A stretch of 44,272 nucleotides of DNA, from the NCBI GenBank assembly GCA_964435575.1, contig CAYSZS010000007.1:1-44272 (forward strand), given 5' to 3'. Of this stretch, positions 30,919 through 38,073 are shown piece after piece. A program made the translations under genes and the position numbers. The stretch is from GWB1-39-12 sp964435575 (GTDB lineage: Bacteria > Patescibacteriota > Microgenomatia > UBA8517). The notes beneath the pieces were generated by a model. That model had not been told where the DNA came from. It did no database searches and saw only the letters and a program-made list of their open reading frames with translations. How positions within the stretch are numbered: position 1 is the first letter of the stretch; each line of letters begins with the position of its first letter.

Positions 30919-31427
30919 CGTTTTTTCATTATTAGATACCTGTTAAAAGCTTCTATAAACCCGGGAGGAAATTCTTTTGGATTTTCTTTCAACATCTTTT
31001 CTACTCTCTTTAAATCAAACCATTTTCCTCCACTCAGTTCTTTCTTGTTCGGCATTATGTCTCCATTAAAAACAGTTGTAAAAAGTGTACTAAATTCTTT
31101 AAGAATCATTCTCTTAAACTCTTGCTCTTTGTAGAATTTAGTTATCCTTTCAAGAGTGTGCGTATTAACTCCCAACTCTTCTTTTAGCTCGCGCCTTGCT
31201 GCTTCTTCATAAGTTTCACCTTCGTCAACATGTCCTCCCGCAGACTGATCCCATGTATTAGGATAAGTATCCTTATTGGAACTTCTCCTCTGAAGAAACA
31301 ACTCACCTTTACTGTTGAAGACAAATATCCTAACAATTCTTCGTATTAATCCTTTTTGAAAAGCAATTTCTTTATCTTCCGAACCAATTACTTCGTCATT
31401 TTCGTCAACAATTACTATTTTCGACAT
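30903..31427 (-). CDS. NUDIX hydrolase, IPP-isomerase/YfcD-like
   Basis: 174 residues. Start SKIVIVDENDEVIGSEDKEI, then RIVRIFVFNSKGELFLQRRS and the NUDIX box in AGGHVDEGETYEEAARRELK followed by EELGV. The order and the DENDEVIG opening match the YfcD/IDI-like NUDIX subfamily, but the isomerase Cys and Glu residues cannot be assigned with confidence. The last codons lie in a gene-border repeat. Confidence 0.82.
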   Translation of the reverse strand: MSKIVIVDENDEVIGSEDKEIAFQKGLIRRIVRIFVFNSKGELFLQRRSSNKDTYPNTWDQSAGGHVDEGETYEEAARRELKEELGVNTHTLERITKFYKEQEFKRMILKEFSTLFTTVFNGDIMPNKKELSGGKWFDLKRVEKMLKENPKEFPPGFIEAFNRYLIMKKRLSSN

Positions 31428-31433
31428 GGTGAA

Positions 31434-31439
31434 ATTATA
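31434..31439 (-). promoter_or_regulatory. Extended -10, leaderless promoter of the NUDIX gene
   Basis: TGTTATAAT on the minus strand; the hexamer ends 6 nt before ATG 31427. Confidence 0.6.
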
Positions 31440-31453
31440 ACAAAAATAGTGAA

Positions 31454-31471
31454 GCTAATTTGAAGACAAAT
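31454..31471 (+). repeat. Gene-border repeat, copy 4
   Basis: GCTAATTTGAAGACAAAT between divergent genes, 7 nt upstream of the next -10. Confidence 0.75.
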
Positions 31472-31477
31472 ATATTG

Positions 31478-31483
31478 TATAAT
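31478..31483 (+). promoter_or_regulatory. -10 hexamer of the SRPBCC gene
   Basis: TATAAT ends 7 nt before GTG 31491 and supports that GTG start. Confidence 0.6.
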
Positions 31484-31490
31484 CCGATAA

Positions 31491-31880
31491 GTGAAAGTGA
31501 TCAAAAAGGAATATCATATTTTCGCTCCACAGACTAAGGTATGGGATACGCTCACCAATCCTAAGACAATTGAAGCGTGGGGCGCAGGACCCGCAAAAAT
31601 GACCGATAAAAAAGATTTTAAGTTTTCACTTTGGGGTGGATCTATCCACGGAACAAATCTTGAGGTTGTCCCAAATAAAAAGCTTATTCAGGAATGGTAC
31701 TCGGACGACGATCCAGAAACAGCCACAAAAGTTACATTCACTTTAACCCATAAGGAGGGCTGTACTACCCTAAAATTAACACACTCCGGAGTTTCGCCAA
31801 GAAATTACGAATCAATAGATAAAGGGTGGGATGATTATTACCTAGGAGAAATTAAAAAATTATTAGAAAAATCAAACTAA
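31491..31880 (+). CDS. SRPBCC / AHSA1-like protein
   Basis: 129 residues from GTG 31491. The START-like fold is seen in KKEYHIFAPQTKVWDTLTNP, IHGTNLEVVPNKKLIQEWYS, TKVTFTLTHKEGCTTLKLTH and GWDDYYLGEIKKLLEK, the AHSA1 pattern (helix-grip with a late Trp). Such proteins bind hydrophobic ligands or act as stress co-chaperones; the specific role is unknown. It forms a single-gene cassette between two border repeats. Confidence 0.82.
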   Translation: MKVIKKEYHIFAPQTKVWDTLTNPKTIEAWGAGPAKMTDKKDFKFSLWGGSIHGTNLEVVPNKKLIQEWYSDDDPETATKVTFTLTHKEGCTTLKLTHSGVSPRNYESIDKGWDDYYLGEIKKLLEKSN

Positions 31881-31889
31881 TCAAACGGG

Positions 31890-31908
31890 GATAACTTGAA
31901 GACAAATT
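31890..31908 (+). repeat. Gene-border repeat, copy 5
   Basis: GATAACTTGAAGACAAATT, a variant of the repeat, between convergent genes. Confidence 0.65.
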
Positions 31909-32839
31909 ATTTGATTTTAATTACTACTTTCCCCCGGGGAGAATTTATTTTCTGATAAGTAAATGCTTCTTTTACTTCAGTTAAAGGAAATACTTTGTCT
32001 ATATTCACTTTCATTTTTCCACCGTCCACAAGTCCTGCTACGCGAGACAAATTTTTTGTCTGAGTTTTCGTATTTTGACCGATTACAGTTACACCGTTCC
32101 TTTTTGCTAATTCCTCACTGGGTTGTCCTAACATTGAAACAAGGATTCCTCCCTTTTTCAAAACTAAAAATGATTTATTCGTCGTTTCCCCGCCAACCAT
32201 GTCATATACGGCATCAAAATCGTGCAGCATTTCTTCAAATTTCTGTTTTTTGTAGTCAATCACTTCATCAGCACCTAACTCCTTCGCAAATGTTGCATTG
32301 TCCGTGCCAACTGTGGTCGCAACATACGCACCAATTGATTTGGCAAGCTGAATTGCCAAGTGCCCTATCCCCCCGGCTCCCCCGTGAATTAAAATTTTCT
32401 GCCCTGCTGCAAGTTGCATATGCTCTTCAATCGCCTGCACCACACTGCTCCCTACCAGAGGAAGAGCCGCAGCCGTCTCGAAATTAATCTTGGGCATCCG
32501 CCCAGTGTTAGCCGCATTGGCTATGGCCAGTTCCGCCAATGAACCGGTTCCTCCATTCACAACATTTGCCGATCCGAATACTTTATCCCCCAGCGCAAAA
32601 TCGGCCACTGCTTCCCCTACCTCAGAAATAACACCGGCAAAATCTCCTCCGGGTGTAAAAGGCAATTCAATTGGCATCATGTCTTTAAGAGAGCCTGACA
32701 TGACAGCCACATCAAACGGATTGATACTAGCTGTATAAACTTCTACTAAAATCTGGCCTGCTTTAGGCTCGGGTTTGACAACTTCATTAATTGCTAAAAC
32801 TTCCGGCCCGCCGTAAGAACTTACCTGAACCGCTTTCAT
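31907..32839 (-). CDS. MDR-superfamily zinc-independent oxidoreductase (quinone-oxidoreductase-like)
   Basis: 310 residues from ATG 32839; the frame upstream to 32941 runs through a promoter and a repeat and is not coding. MKAVQVSSYGGPEVLAINEV, PFTPGGDFAGVISEVGEAV, KVFGSANVVNGGTGSLAELA, AALPLVGSSVVQAI, the NADP-binding GGAGGIGHLAIQLAKSIGAY and LGADEVIDYKK are the MDR/QOR order. No catalytic-zinc Cys/His set. Reduces quinones or enals with NAD(P)H. Confidence 0.88.
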   Translation of the reverse strand: MKAVQVSSYGGPEVLAINEVVKPEPKAGQILVEVYTASINPFDVAVMSGSLKDMMPIELPFTPGGDFAGVISEVGEAVADFALGDKVFGSANVVNGGTGSLAELAIANAANTGRMPKINFETAAALPLVGSSVVQAIEEHMQLAAGQKILIHGGAGGIGHLAIQLAKSIGAYVATTVGTDNATFAKELGADEVIDYKKQKFEEMLHDFDAVYDMVGGETTNKSFLVLKKGGILVSMLGQPSEELAKRNGVTVIGQNTKTQTKNLSRVAGLVDGGKMKVNIDKVFPLTEVKEAFTYQKINSPRGKVVIKIK

Positions 32840-32848
32840 GATTTTTAC

Positions 32849-32854
32849 ATTATA
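32849..32854 (-). promoter_or_regulatory. Extended -10 of the MDR oxidoreductase
   Basis: TGTTATAAT on the minus strand; the hexamer ends 9 nt before ATG 32839. Confidence 0.55.
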
Positions 32855-32870
32855 ACAAATTACTCTTAGA

Positions 32871-32908
32871 GTTAATTTGAAGGACGTCAAACGTTCCAAG
32901 GACAAATT
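32871..32908 (+). repeat. Gene-border repeat, copy 6 (long form)
   Basis: GTTAATTTGAAGGACGTCAA, then ACGTTCCAAGGACAAATT: the same inserted palindrome as in copy 1, slightly diverged. Confidence 0.75.
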
Positions 32909-32961
32909 ATTGGCGTTACTTTGTTTTGAGCTAAAATTCAATACCTATGCTTAATTAACAT

Positions 32962-33549
32962 ATGTTTTTATTGAAAGAAAATTATTGGGAGGTCAAAGAA
33001 ACAAAAAGTAAAGGAAGGGGCATTTTCGCAAAGAACCCAATTTCGGAAGGTACACTTATCGGAGATTACGTTGGAAAACTGGTTCACCTGAAGGATGTAG
33101 ATTTTGATAAAGAAAAAGAAAATCTATATCTGATGTATTACAGCGACACAACAGGCATTTACCCCAATTTAAAAAAACCCGGCATATACCTACTGAACCA
33201 TTCATGTACCCCTAATTGCTGGATTTTTAAATTTAACCGTCACACTTTGGTTTTTGCTTTAAAGAATATTAAAAAGGGGGACGAATTGACAATTTCTTAT
33301 CTGTTTCCTCCATGCAAACAATGCATAGACTGCACGCATATATGCTCTTGTGAAAGCAAGGTTTGTACAGGCTCGATGCATTTAACCGAAGGCGGATATA
33401 AAAAATGGCAGGACTTTCAAGACAAAGAAGAAAGGAAAGAAAAACGTAATATTATTAAAAACGAAAATACATTAAAATTGTTAACAAAATACCCGAAATC
33501 TATTTCTAAAAGTTATATTGCGAAAATCAAAAAGTTAGAGATTAGATAG
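32962..33549 (+). CDS. SET-domain protein methyltransferase with post-SET cysteines
   Basis: 195 residues. SET motifs: TKSKGRGIFAKNPISEGTLI (N-SET), IYLLNHSCTPNCWIFKFN (the NHSCxPN SAM/lysine site, about 77-85), KNIKKGDELTISYLF (GDELTxxY). It is followed by a Cys cluster, CKQCIDCTHICSC and KVC, like a post-SET zinc site. Predicted lysine methyltransferase; bacterial targets are mostly unknown. The basic C-terminal ~45 residues (KEERKEKRNIIKN) may bind nucleic acid. Single-gene cassette between border repeats. Confidence 0.87.
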   Translation: MFLLKENYWEVKETKSKGRGIFAKNPISEGTLIGDYVGKLVHLKDVDFDKEKENLYLMYYSDTTGIYPNLKKPGIYLLNHSCTPNCWIFKFNRHTLVFALKNIKKGDELTISYLFPPCKQCIDCTHICSCESKVCTGSMHLTEGGYKKWQDFQDKEERKEKRNIIKNENTLKLLTKYPKSISKSYIAKIKKLEIR

Positions 33550-33561
33550 CCTTCCCACCTT

Positions 33562-33577
33562 GCTAATTTGAAGACAG
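33562..33577 (+). repeat. Gene-border repeat, copy 7
   Basis: GCTAATTTGAAGACAG, 12 nt after the SET gene. Confidence 0.65.
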
Positions 33578-33585
33578 GTTTGTAC

Positions 33586-33930
33586 TCAACCAATAAAAAC
33601 AGCAAGGGAAAGAAATACTAAAAAGGAAATAAAAAGCCAGCCGGTCGTTGCCAAAACCAAATCAACAGCCTCATTTTTTCCCTGCCTGCCGGCAGGCAGG
33701 TTTCCGTCAAAAAATAATTTATATGGCTGGTAAAAAACAATTAAAGCACAAATTAAGGCTGATAGCGAAAAAAGGAGTAGGAAGGCAACCGGTCCGGCAT
33801 AATTTGGAACCTTTCCAAAAATCTCATTCCCTTTCCAGAAAAAAATTCCAATGAGCGCACAATATAAAGTTACTCCTAAGGCTTGCTTAAAACCAAGGCG
33901 AACTAATGAATCCGACAGTTTTATATTCAC
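33586..33930 (-). CDS. Small polytopic membrane protein carrying a translated palindrome
   Basis: 114 residues from GTG 33930, chosen because TATAAT ends 6 nt before it and the longer frame begins inside that hexamer. Four hydrophobic segments; the loop before the last one contains NLPAGRQGKN, encoded by a perfect 20-nt palindrome at 33681-33700. No family motif. Function unknown. Confidence 0.6.
   Translation of the reverse strand: MNIKLSDSLVRLGFKQALGVTLYCALIGIFFWKGNEIFGKVPNYAGPVAFLLLFSLSALICALIVFYQPYKLFFDGNLPAGRQGKNEAVDLVLATTGWLFISFLVFLSLAVFIG
33681..33700. repeat. Perfect 20-nt palindrome inside a coding sequence
   Basis: CCTGCCTGCCGGCAGGCAGG equals its own reverse complement. Translated as LPAGRQ, far more GC-rich than its surroundings. 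Confidence 0.9.
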
Positions 33931-33936
33931 AAATAC

Positions 33937-33942
33937 ATTATA
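33937..33942 (-). promoter_or_regulatory. -10 hexamer, leaderless promoter of the 33586 gene
   Basis: TATAAT on the minus strand ends 6 nt before GTG 33930. Confidence 0.55.
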
Positions 33943-33959
33943 CACTCAGAAAGCCGGAG

Positions 33960-33978
33960 GCTAACTTGAAGTCAAATT
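33960..33978 (+). repeat. Gene-border repeat, copy 8
   Basis: GCTAACTTGAAGTCAAATTT, a diverged copy; last of the series, just downstream of the 33983 gene's stop. Confidence 0.6.
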
Positions 33979-33982
33979 TTTT

Positions 33983-34324
33983 TCATTTGGATATTAACTC
34001 ATTGGTAGGAATAATGCGAGAACGAGTTTTCTTATCTTTCGGAAAGCCGGTCGGAAGTAAATATCCCTGCCAGTCACCTTCACCTATGGCTAACTCTAGG
34101 TGAAGTTGGTCAACCAATTTTGGCTCATCCTTAACTTCGTAAACTCTGTAATCCCCTTTTGCCAGCTTTTGATCTGTCCTGTGACCTCGATGAGTTGCAA
34201 CCAGAATTTCTCCAACTGTTTTTGTAAAAACCCAAACAAAAGATTTCTTATCCAGCTTCAAAACCTTAACATCATTTCTTGTCTCGACCAAAGAATACTT
34301 GCCCTTTTTCAGTAATTTAATCAT
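33983..34324 (-). CDS. Hypothetical soluble basic protein
   Basis: 113 residues from ATG 34324, whose ATGA overlaps the stop of the 34321 gene by 4 nt, a translational coupling that decides the start. Mixed alpha/beta, rich in Lys; VWVFTKTVGEILVATHRGHR and KGDYRVYEVKDEPKLVDQLH are the most structured parts. No recognised family. Co-transcribed with the small membrane protein upstream. Confidence 0.6.
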   Translation of the reverse strand: MIKLLKKGKYSLVETRNDVKVLKLDKKSFVWVFTKTVGEILVATHRGHRTDQKLAKGDYRVYEVKDEPKLVDQLHLELAIGEGDWQGYLLPTGFPKDKKTRSRIIPTNELISK

Positions 34325-34665
34325 AACTCTGTTTCTGTTATACCTTGATAAAGACTGATTCCAACAATACCGGCTAGTCCCCAAACGAATGGAAGCCAGA
34401 GGGGGAAATTAAAAATATCCGAATACGAATAAGCCCAAGTTCCGCCCGTCATAATTAAACTCTCTCCCAAAGAACCAACTGCTCCAGAAATAATAAACCA
34501 TAGAAATTCCTTTTTAATCGGAATTATTTTACTCTTTAATACAGCTGAAAGTATTAAAACCAGAGTAAGAACGACGCTCGTTTTCCAAAAAACAAAAACC
34601 GCAATAATCACAAGTATTATAAAAGCTATGGAGTATTTAAACTTCCTGTTCAAAAATCTAATCAT
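34321..34665 (-). CDS. Small polytopic membrane protein
   Basis: 114 residues from ATG 34665. Four hydrophobic segments; the later part, SLGESLIMTGGTWAYSYSDI followed by FPLWLPFVWGLAGI, is conserved-looking and recalls small membrane proteins of the DUF2878-like kind, at low confidence. Coupled to the next gene by ATGA overlap. Upstream to 34775 there are only short A/T-rich hairpins such as TCTGT-cgta-ACAGA. Confidence 0.55.
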   Translation of the reverse strand: MIRFLNRKFKYSIAFIILVIIAVFVFWKTSVVLTLVLILSAVLKSKIIPIKKEFLWFIISGAVGSLGESLIMTGGTWAYSYSDIFNFPLWLPFVWGLAGIVGISLYQGITETEL

Positions 34666-34775
34666 ATAAATCTGAAGCGCAGATAGCAATTACACCCACT
34701 CTCTAATTAATTGTACTCCTTAATATACCTACTCTGTCGTAACAGACTATTACAGATAAATGATTGTAATTAAAG

Positions 34776-35465
34776 TCAATTATATTGTAATTGATTTTGG
34801 GGGGGCAAATTTTGCTGAAACTCTTGTTGTTGTCTTTCAAGTTCCTCTTGCGCTTTTCTTGCCTTTTCCAATTGTCTAGTAGGATTAATTGCAGCAAGTA
34901 CAATTACGGAAAATATTCCCAATATTGCAATAATTGGCAAGGTAAAGGTTACAACATATGCCAGAAACATTTTCCCCTTGCCGACGGGGGCATCTTGGAC
35001 AACGTATGTTTTGGCAATTTTATCGTGCCAACCTTGCTTCTCCTTATCCCATATAACCCAGAAATACCCCAGGGAGAAAATTAAAGAAGATAATATTCTT
35101 CCCACAAATTCGCGCAAGAATGCCTTACCCAAACCAACTTTAGCGTCATCGGTTCTAATAACACGGAGGTGATAAAACTTCTTGCCTAGTGTCGTTCCGT
35201 AAATTCCGGTAGCTAACCAAAAATATACTAAAGTCAGCAAGCCAAATAAGCCTTGAAATAGTTCTTCCGAATCCGGAAAAAGTACAGTAAAAATTATGGC
35301 AAAAATTCCAAAAATTAAAGTGTCAATAAAATAAGCACCACCTCTTAAAATAAAACCAGCTTTTGTTGAGGCTTCTGATGCGGCGGCTGGAACCGCCAAA
35401 GTGGTAATTGGTTGGACCGGAGCTTGAGGAGATTGAACATCCGGATTTACTGGATTTTCGTGCAT
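34776..35465 (-). CDS. RDD family membrane protein
   Basis: 229 residues. A Pro/Ala-rich N-terminus (~32) is followed by the RDD domain: AGFILRGGAYFIDTLIFGIF (R..A..ID), then GTTLGKKFYHLRVIRTDDAK, REFVGRIL, and the ending DKEKQGWHDKIAKTYVV, the RDD hallmark. A further TM (about 163-190) and a Gln-rich tail (LERQQQEFQQNLPPQNQ) close it. Proposed as a transporter or ion-homeostasis protein in other bacteria. Confidence 0.85.
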   Translation of the reverse strand: MHENPVNPDVQSPQAPVQPITTLAVPAAASEASTKAGFILRGGAYFIDTLIFGIFAIIFTVLFPDSEELFQGLFGLLTLVYFWLATGIYGTTLGKKFYHLRVIRTDDAKVGLGKAFLREFVGRILSSLIFSLGYFWVIWDKEKQGWHDKIAKTYVVQDAPVGKGKMFLAYVVTFTLPIIAILGIFSVIVLAAINPTRQLEKARKAQEELERQQQEFQQNLPPQNQLQYN

Positions 35466-35511
35466 TTATTAATTTAAGCATATTTCAGTTATGCTATGCA
35501 AAGATTTTTGA

Positions 35512-35517
35512 TACACT
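35512..35517 (+). promoter_or_regulatory. Extended -10, leaderless promoter of the 35524 gene
   Basis: TGATACACT; the hexamer ends 6 nt before ATG 35524. Confidence 0.5.
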
Positions 35518-35523
35518 GAATTC

Positions 35524-36897
35524 ATGCAAAATGTTTTTAACCAAAGTCTGTGGGGAGATGAAGGATTTAGTGCGATTTTGTCAATGAAGTCTCTTCCCGA
35601 AATAATATCTATCATCTCCCGCGATACTTCTCCCCCTTTATGGAATATCTGGGAATGGGTAGTTTTTAATACACTCGGTACCGACGAAATTTACATCCGA
35701 AACCTTTCTTTTACTTTCTTTTTGGGGACGATCTTTTTTACTTACAAAATTGCCTCACTTTTTTGGAGTAGAAAAACAGGACTTCTGGCAGCACTTTTTC
35801 TTTTTTTAAACCCCTTTTTCTTCATCTACGCATTCGAGGGAAGGATGTATTCGATAATGAGCCTAGGAGTTGCCGCCTCAATGTATTACTTTTTAAGGAT
35901 TTTTTATAATGAGGAAATAATCAGAAAAAGAGACAAAGTAGGATATGTCTTTTTTACCCTCTGGGCACTTTATTCGCACCACTTTGCCTTTTTTGCGGTA
36001 TCAATTCAAGGAGTATGGTGGCTTTATGAACTTACTTTTGGCAAAAGGATTAGGGCCAAAAAGATGTTTAAGCTGTTTTTGATTACCGCCGCCAGTTATG
36101 TCCCCTGGTTATATCCTTTGTATTCGCAGACGAAAATGGTCTCGGGAGGCTTTTGGCTCGGAACACCCACTCCCCAAGACCTATACAAAATAATCGCAGA
36201 TTACATTGCCCAAGGAATTAAAAACGAAAATCTTACTATACCAGTTCTTGGCACTCCTCTTTACCATGCTGCTTTATATATATCTATTGCAACGCTTGTT
36301 TTAAGAAAGTGGTGGGGGGGAATTAAAAAAACCACTTTTCTTCTTGTGTGGTTTCTGGGGCCAATTCTTGCTACCTGGTTTATTTCCCAAAAATTCCAAT
36401 CTATCTTTTTCAACCGCTACCTTCTTTATACTATCCCAGCAGCAATGCTGGTTTTGGTTTCTTCAAGAAGCAAGTTATCAATAGTTCCACTTGCAATTCT
36501 AGCAATATTTTTTGGAATAATGGATTATCAGTACTTCACTCACCCGGCAAAACTTCCCTTTCGAGAAATGGCAGGTTACGTTAAGGAAACTCAAAAAGAA
36601 GGAGATTTCCTTATTAATTGGTACAGTAACGGAACCCACCACATCTGGGAAACAAAATATTACGGCATTCCTGCTCCGATTTATACTTCAGGAGACGCCG
36701 AACTCCCCTTCTTCGTCGGAACGGCTTTGATGGATGAATCCGACATCATCCGCGAAATCCCGGAGGGAGTAAAAAGAATCGGGGTAGTAACAAGTGGGCC
36801 AATTGAAGAAATAGAAGTTCCGAATTTTGGACAAGAAGAAGTCAAAGAATTCGACGGGTTGAAGTTTATTTGGTACTTGAAGAAATCAGGAAACTAA
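35524..36897 (+). CDS. GT39-like membrane glycosyltransferase lacking the first TM
   Basis: 457 residues, about nine TM segments. It begins QNVFNQSLWGDEGFSAILSM, which in relatives follows the first TM helix; the catalytic acidic pair is in SLWGDEG (about 8-14). An in-frame TGA lies five codons upstream, so no longer N-terminus is possible without a frameshift. LFLNPFFFIYAFEGRMYSIM is the second conserved sentence. The leaderless-type -10 fits exactly the short start, so either the short form is real or an N-terminal deletion has been rescued. Confidence 0.72.
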   Translation: MQNVFNQSLWGDEGFSAILSMKSLPEIISIISRDTSPPLWNIWEWVVFNTLGTDEIYIRNLSFTFFLGTIFFTYKIASLFWSRKTGLLAALFLFLNPFFFIYAFEGRMYSIMSLGVAASMYYFLRIFYNEEIIRKRDKVGYVFFTLWALYSHHFAFFAVSIQGVWWLYELTFGKRIRAKKMFKLFLITAASYVPWLYPLYSQTKMVSGGFWLGTPTPQDLYKIIADYIAQGIKNENLTIPVLGTPLYHAALYISIATLVLRKWWGGIKKTTFLLVWFLGPILATWFISQKFQSIFFNRYLLYTIPAAMLVLVSSRSKLSIVPLAILAIFFGIMDYQYFTHPAKLPFREMAGYVKETQKEGDFLINWYSNGTHHIWETKYYGIPAPIYTSGDAELPFFVGTALMDESDIIREIPEGVKRIGVVTSGPIEEIEVPNFGQEEVKEFDGLKFIWYLKKSGN

Positions 36898-36986
36898 AGA
36901 ATCTTAAAACCCATTTGCAGCCAGGCAAAATTCAAAGCTCTAATTCCATAACTTAAAGTCTTTTTCACACTTCAATATTATCACTA

Positions 36987-37409
36987 TTAAGGAGGTTGGG
37001 CTTGAAAACCAGCCTGAATAAAATGCTTGTCAAAAGTGAAAGCATGCACCAGATCTAATCGCTTCATCAGGCCGAATGACGTACAATCTGTATAAGAAAC
37101 TTCAACAGGCAGTTTTTTAAAAAGTTCCCAAGCAGTTTTCTCGTCTTCCGGCAGAATCAATTTTATCGGAAGAATATCTGAATTTGAAAGAATATATTCT
37201 CCAAAATCAACCGACATTTCCTTTCCTCCCTTATATAGCATCCACGTCGTTGCCTCGTCGAAAATAAAATTACTTGTTAAAAACTTCAATTTTTCTTCTT
37301 TTGCATTTTTCCAAAAAGCAAGCGCTTCTTTATGATACTGATCGTTTTTAACATATAGTGCAATGAGGGCTCCGCTATCCACAAAAATGGGTTTACTTTT
37401 GTCTTCCAT
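36987..37409 (-). CDS. vapC: VapC-like PIN-domain toxin
   Basis: 140 residues. PIN acidic residues: PIFVDSGALIALY (first Asp), NFIFDEATTWML, VSYTDCTSFGLMKRLDL (TD), and HAFTFDKHFIQAGF (FD). A Mg-dependent ribonuclease toxin. Overlaps the antitoxin gene by 17 nt on the same strand. Confidence 0.88.
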   Translation of the reverse strand: MEDKSKPIFVDSGALIALYVKNDQYHKEALAFWKNAKEEKLKFLTSNFIFDEATTWMLYKGGKEMSVDFGEYILSNSDILPIKLILPEDEKTAWELFKKLPVEVSYTDCTSFGLMKRLDLVHAFTFDKHFIQAGFQAQPP

Positions 37410-37656
37410 GGAGGCGTGAATATACTACTTCGTCGATACTCTCCTTATTATCAAGACCGGATATTTTGATGGCATGCTTGTCTATGTCCCAAAGAGACTT
37501 TAACCTTTTTCTTCTTGCTTTGAGGTTAGTGTAAGTAACGTCCAATGCATGGCGCACTAAAGAAGCAAAGCTTCTTCCCTGTTTCACGGCAAGTTCTTTG
37601 TACTTCTCGTAATCATCTTCAGATATTCTGACGTTTGTGGTAACTAAGTTTGTCAT
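37393..37656 (-). CDS. vapB: VapB-like RHH antitoxin
   Basis: 87 residues. The N-terminal ribbon-helix-helix is NLVTTNVRISEDDYEKYKEL and QGRSFASLVRHALDVT; the C-terminal part, SLWDIDKHAIKISGLDNKES, binds the toxin. Represses its own promoter. First gene of the pair. Confidence 0.85.
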   Translation of the reverse strand: MTNLVTTNVRISEDDYEKYKELAVKQGRSFASLVRHALDVTYTNLKARRKRLKSLWDIDKHAIKISGLDNKESIDEVVYSRLHGRQK

Positions 37657-37664
37657 ATTAAACC

Positions 37665-37693
37665 ATAATAAACCGATATCGCGGTATTGTCAA
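37665..37693 (-). promoter_or_regulatory. vapBC promoter with palindromic spacer
   Basis: On the minus strand TTGACA (37693-37688), 17 nt, TATTAT (37670-37665), 8 nt before ATG 37656. The spacer contains CGATATCG (37674-37681), a plausible VapB operator half-site pair. Confidence 0.65.
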
Positions 37694-37775
37694 GACCTGT
37701 TGAATTGAATCCAAATAATCTTAAGACCTATTTGGGTAAAGTGTTCATCAGACAAAAAAAGAGTTTTTCAAATTT

Positions 37776-37946
37776 TTATGATTTTTTGCCTTTAATCATC
37801 TCCCTCTCGTTCCCTAGTTTCTCCGGTAACCACTCCGACAAATAATTTCTAACCAGTTTTGAGACAGACTGTTTTTTAACCACAGATAAATATTTCAAAT
37901 CCCTTTTAGTTTCTCTATCAAGAAGCATCTCAATTCTTTTTAGCAT
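37776..37946 (-). CDS. Orphan small RHH-like protein
   Basis: 56 residues in an otherwise empty 429-nt gap. It reads MLKRIEMLLDRETKRDLKYL, then SVVKKQSVSKLVRNYLSEWL and a charged tail ending KGKKS. The strand-helix-helix pattern (RIEMLLD strand, KRDLKYLSVVKKQ helix, SVSKLVRNYLSEW helix) is that of CopG/Arc-type antitoxins. No toxin frame follows it downstream; the next gene on that strand is vapB with its own promoter. Could be an orphan antitoxin or a remnant of a TA pair. The rest of the gap (37694-37775, 37947-38073) shows no gene. Confidence 0.6.
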   Translation of the reverse strand: MLKRIEMLLDRETKRDLKYLSVVKKQSVSKLVRNYLSEWLPEKLGNEREMIKGKKS

Positions 37947-38073
37947 ATACACTATCTCAAAAAGAGGGCTATCTAATCAGGACTATTATACAACTTTACA
38001 TTGTGGTTAAACTAAGCACAGTATTTTGAAGCTAAAATCTTGCATACATAATGCTACTTTGTGTTAAACTGGA

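Noticed and set aside
31963..32487. 174-residue plus-strand frame opposite the MDR gene
   Set aside because: Composition (Leu/Ser/His/Gln-rich, no motif) is that of an antisense shadow of a well-conserved gene.
32840..32941. 34-codon N-terminal extension of the MDR oxidoreductase
   Set aside because: It runs through an extended -10 and a border repeat; MKAVQVSSYGG is the usual start of the family.
29582..33978. CRISPR array suggested by eight regularly recurring short repeats
   Set aside because: The intervals are whole genes of 450-1400 bp, the repeats are diverged, and there is no cas gene.
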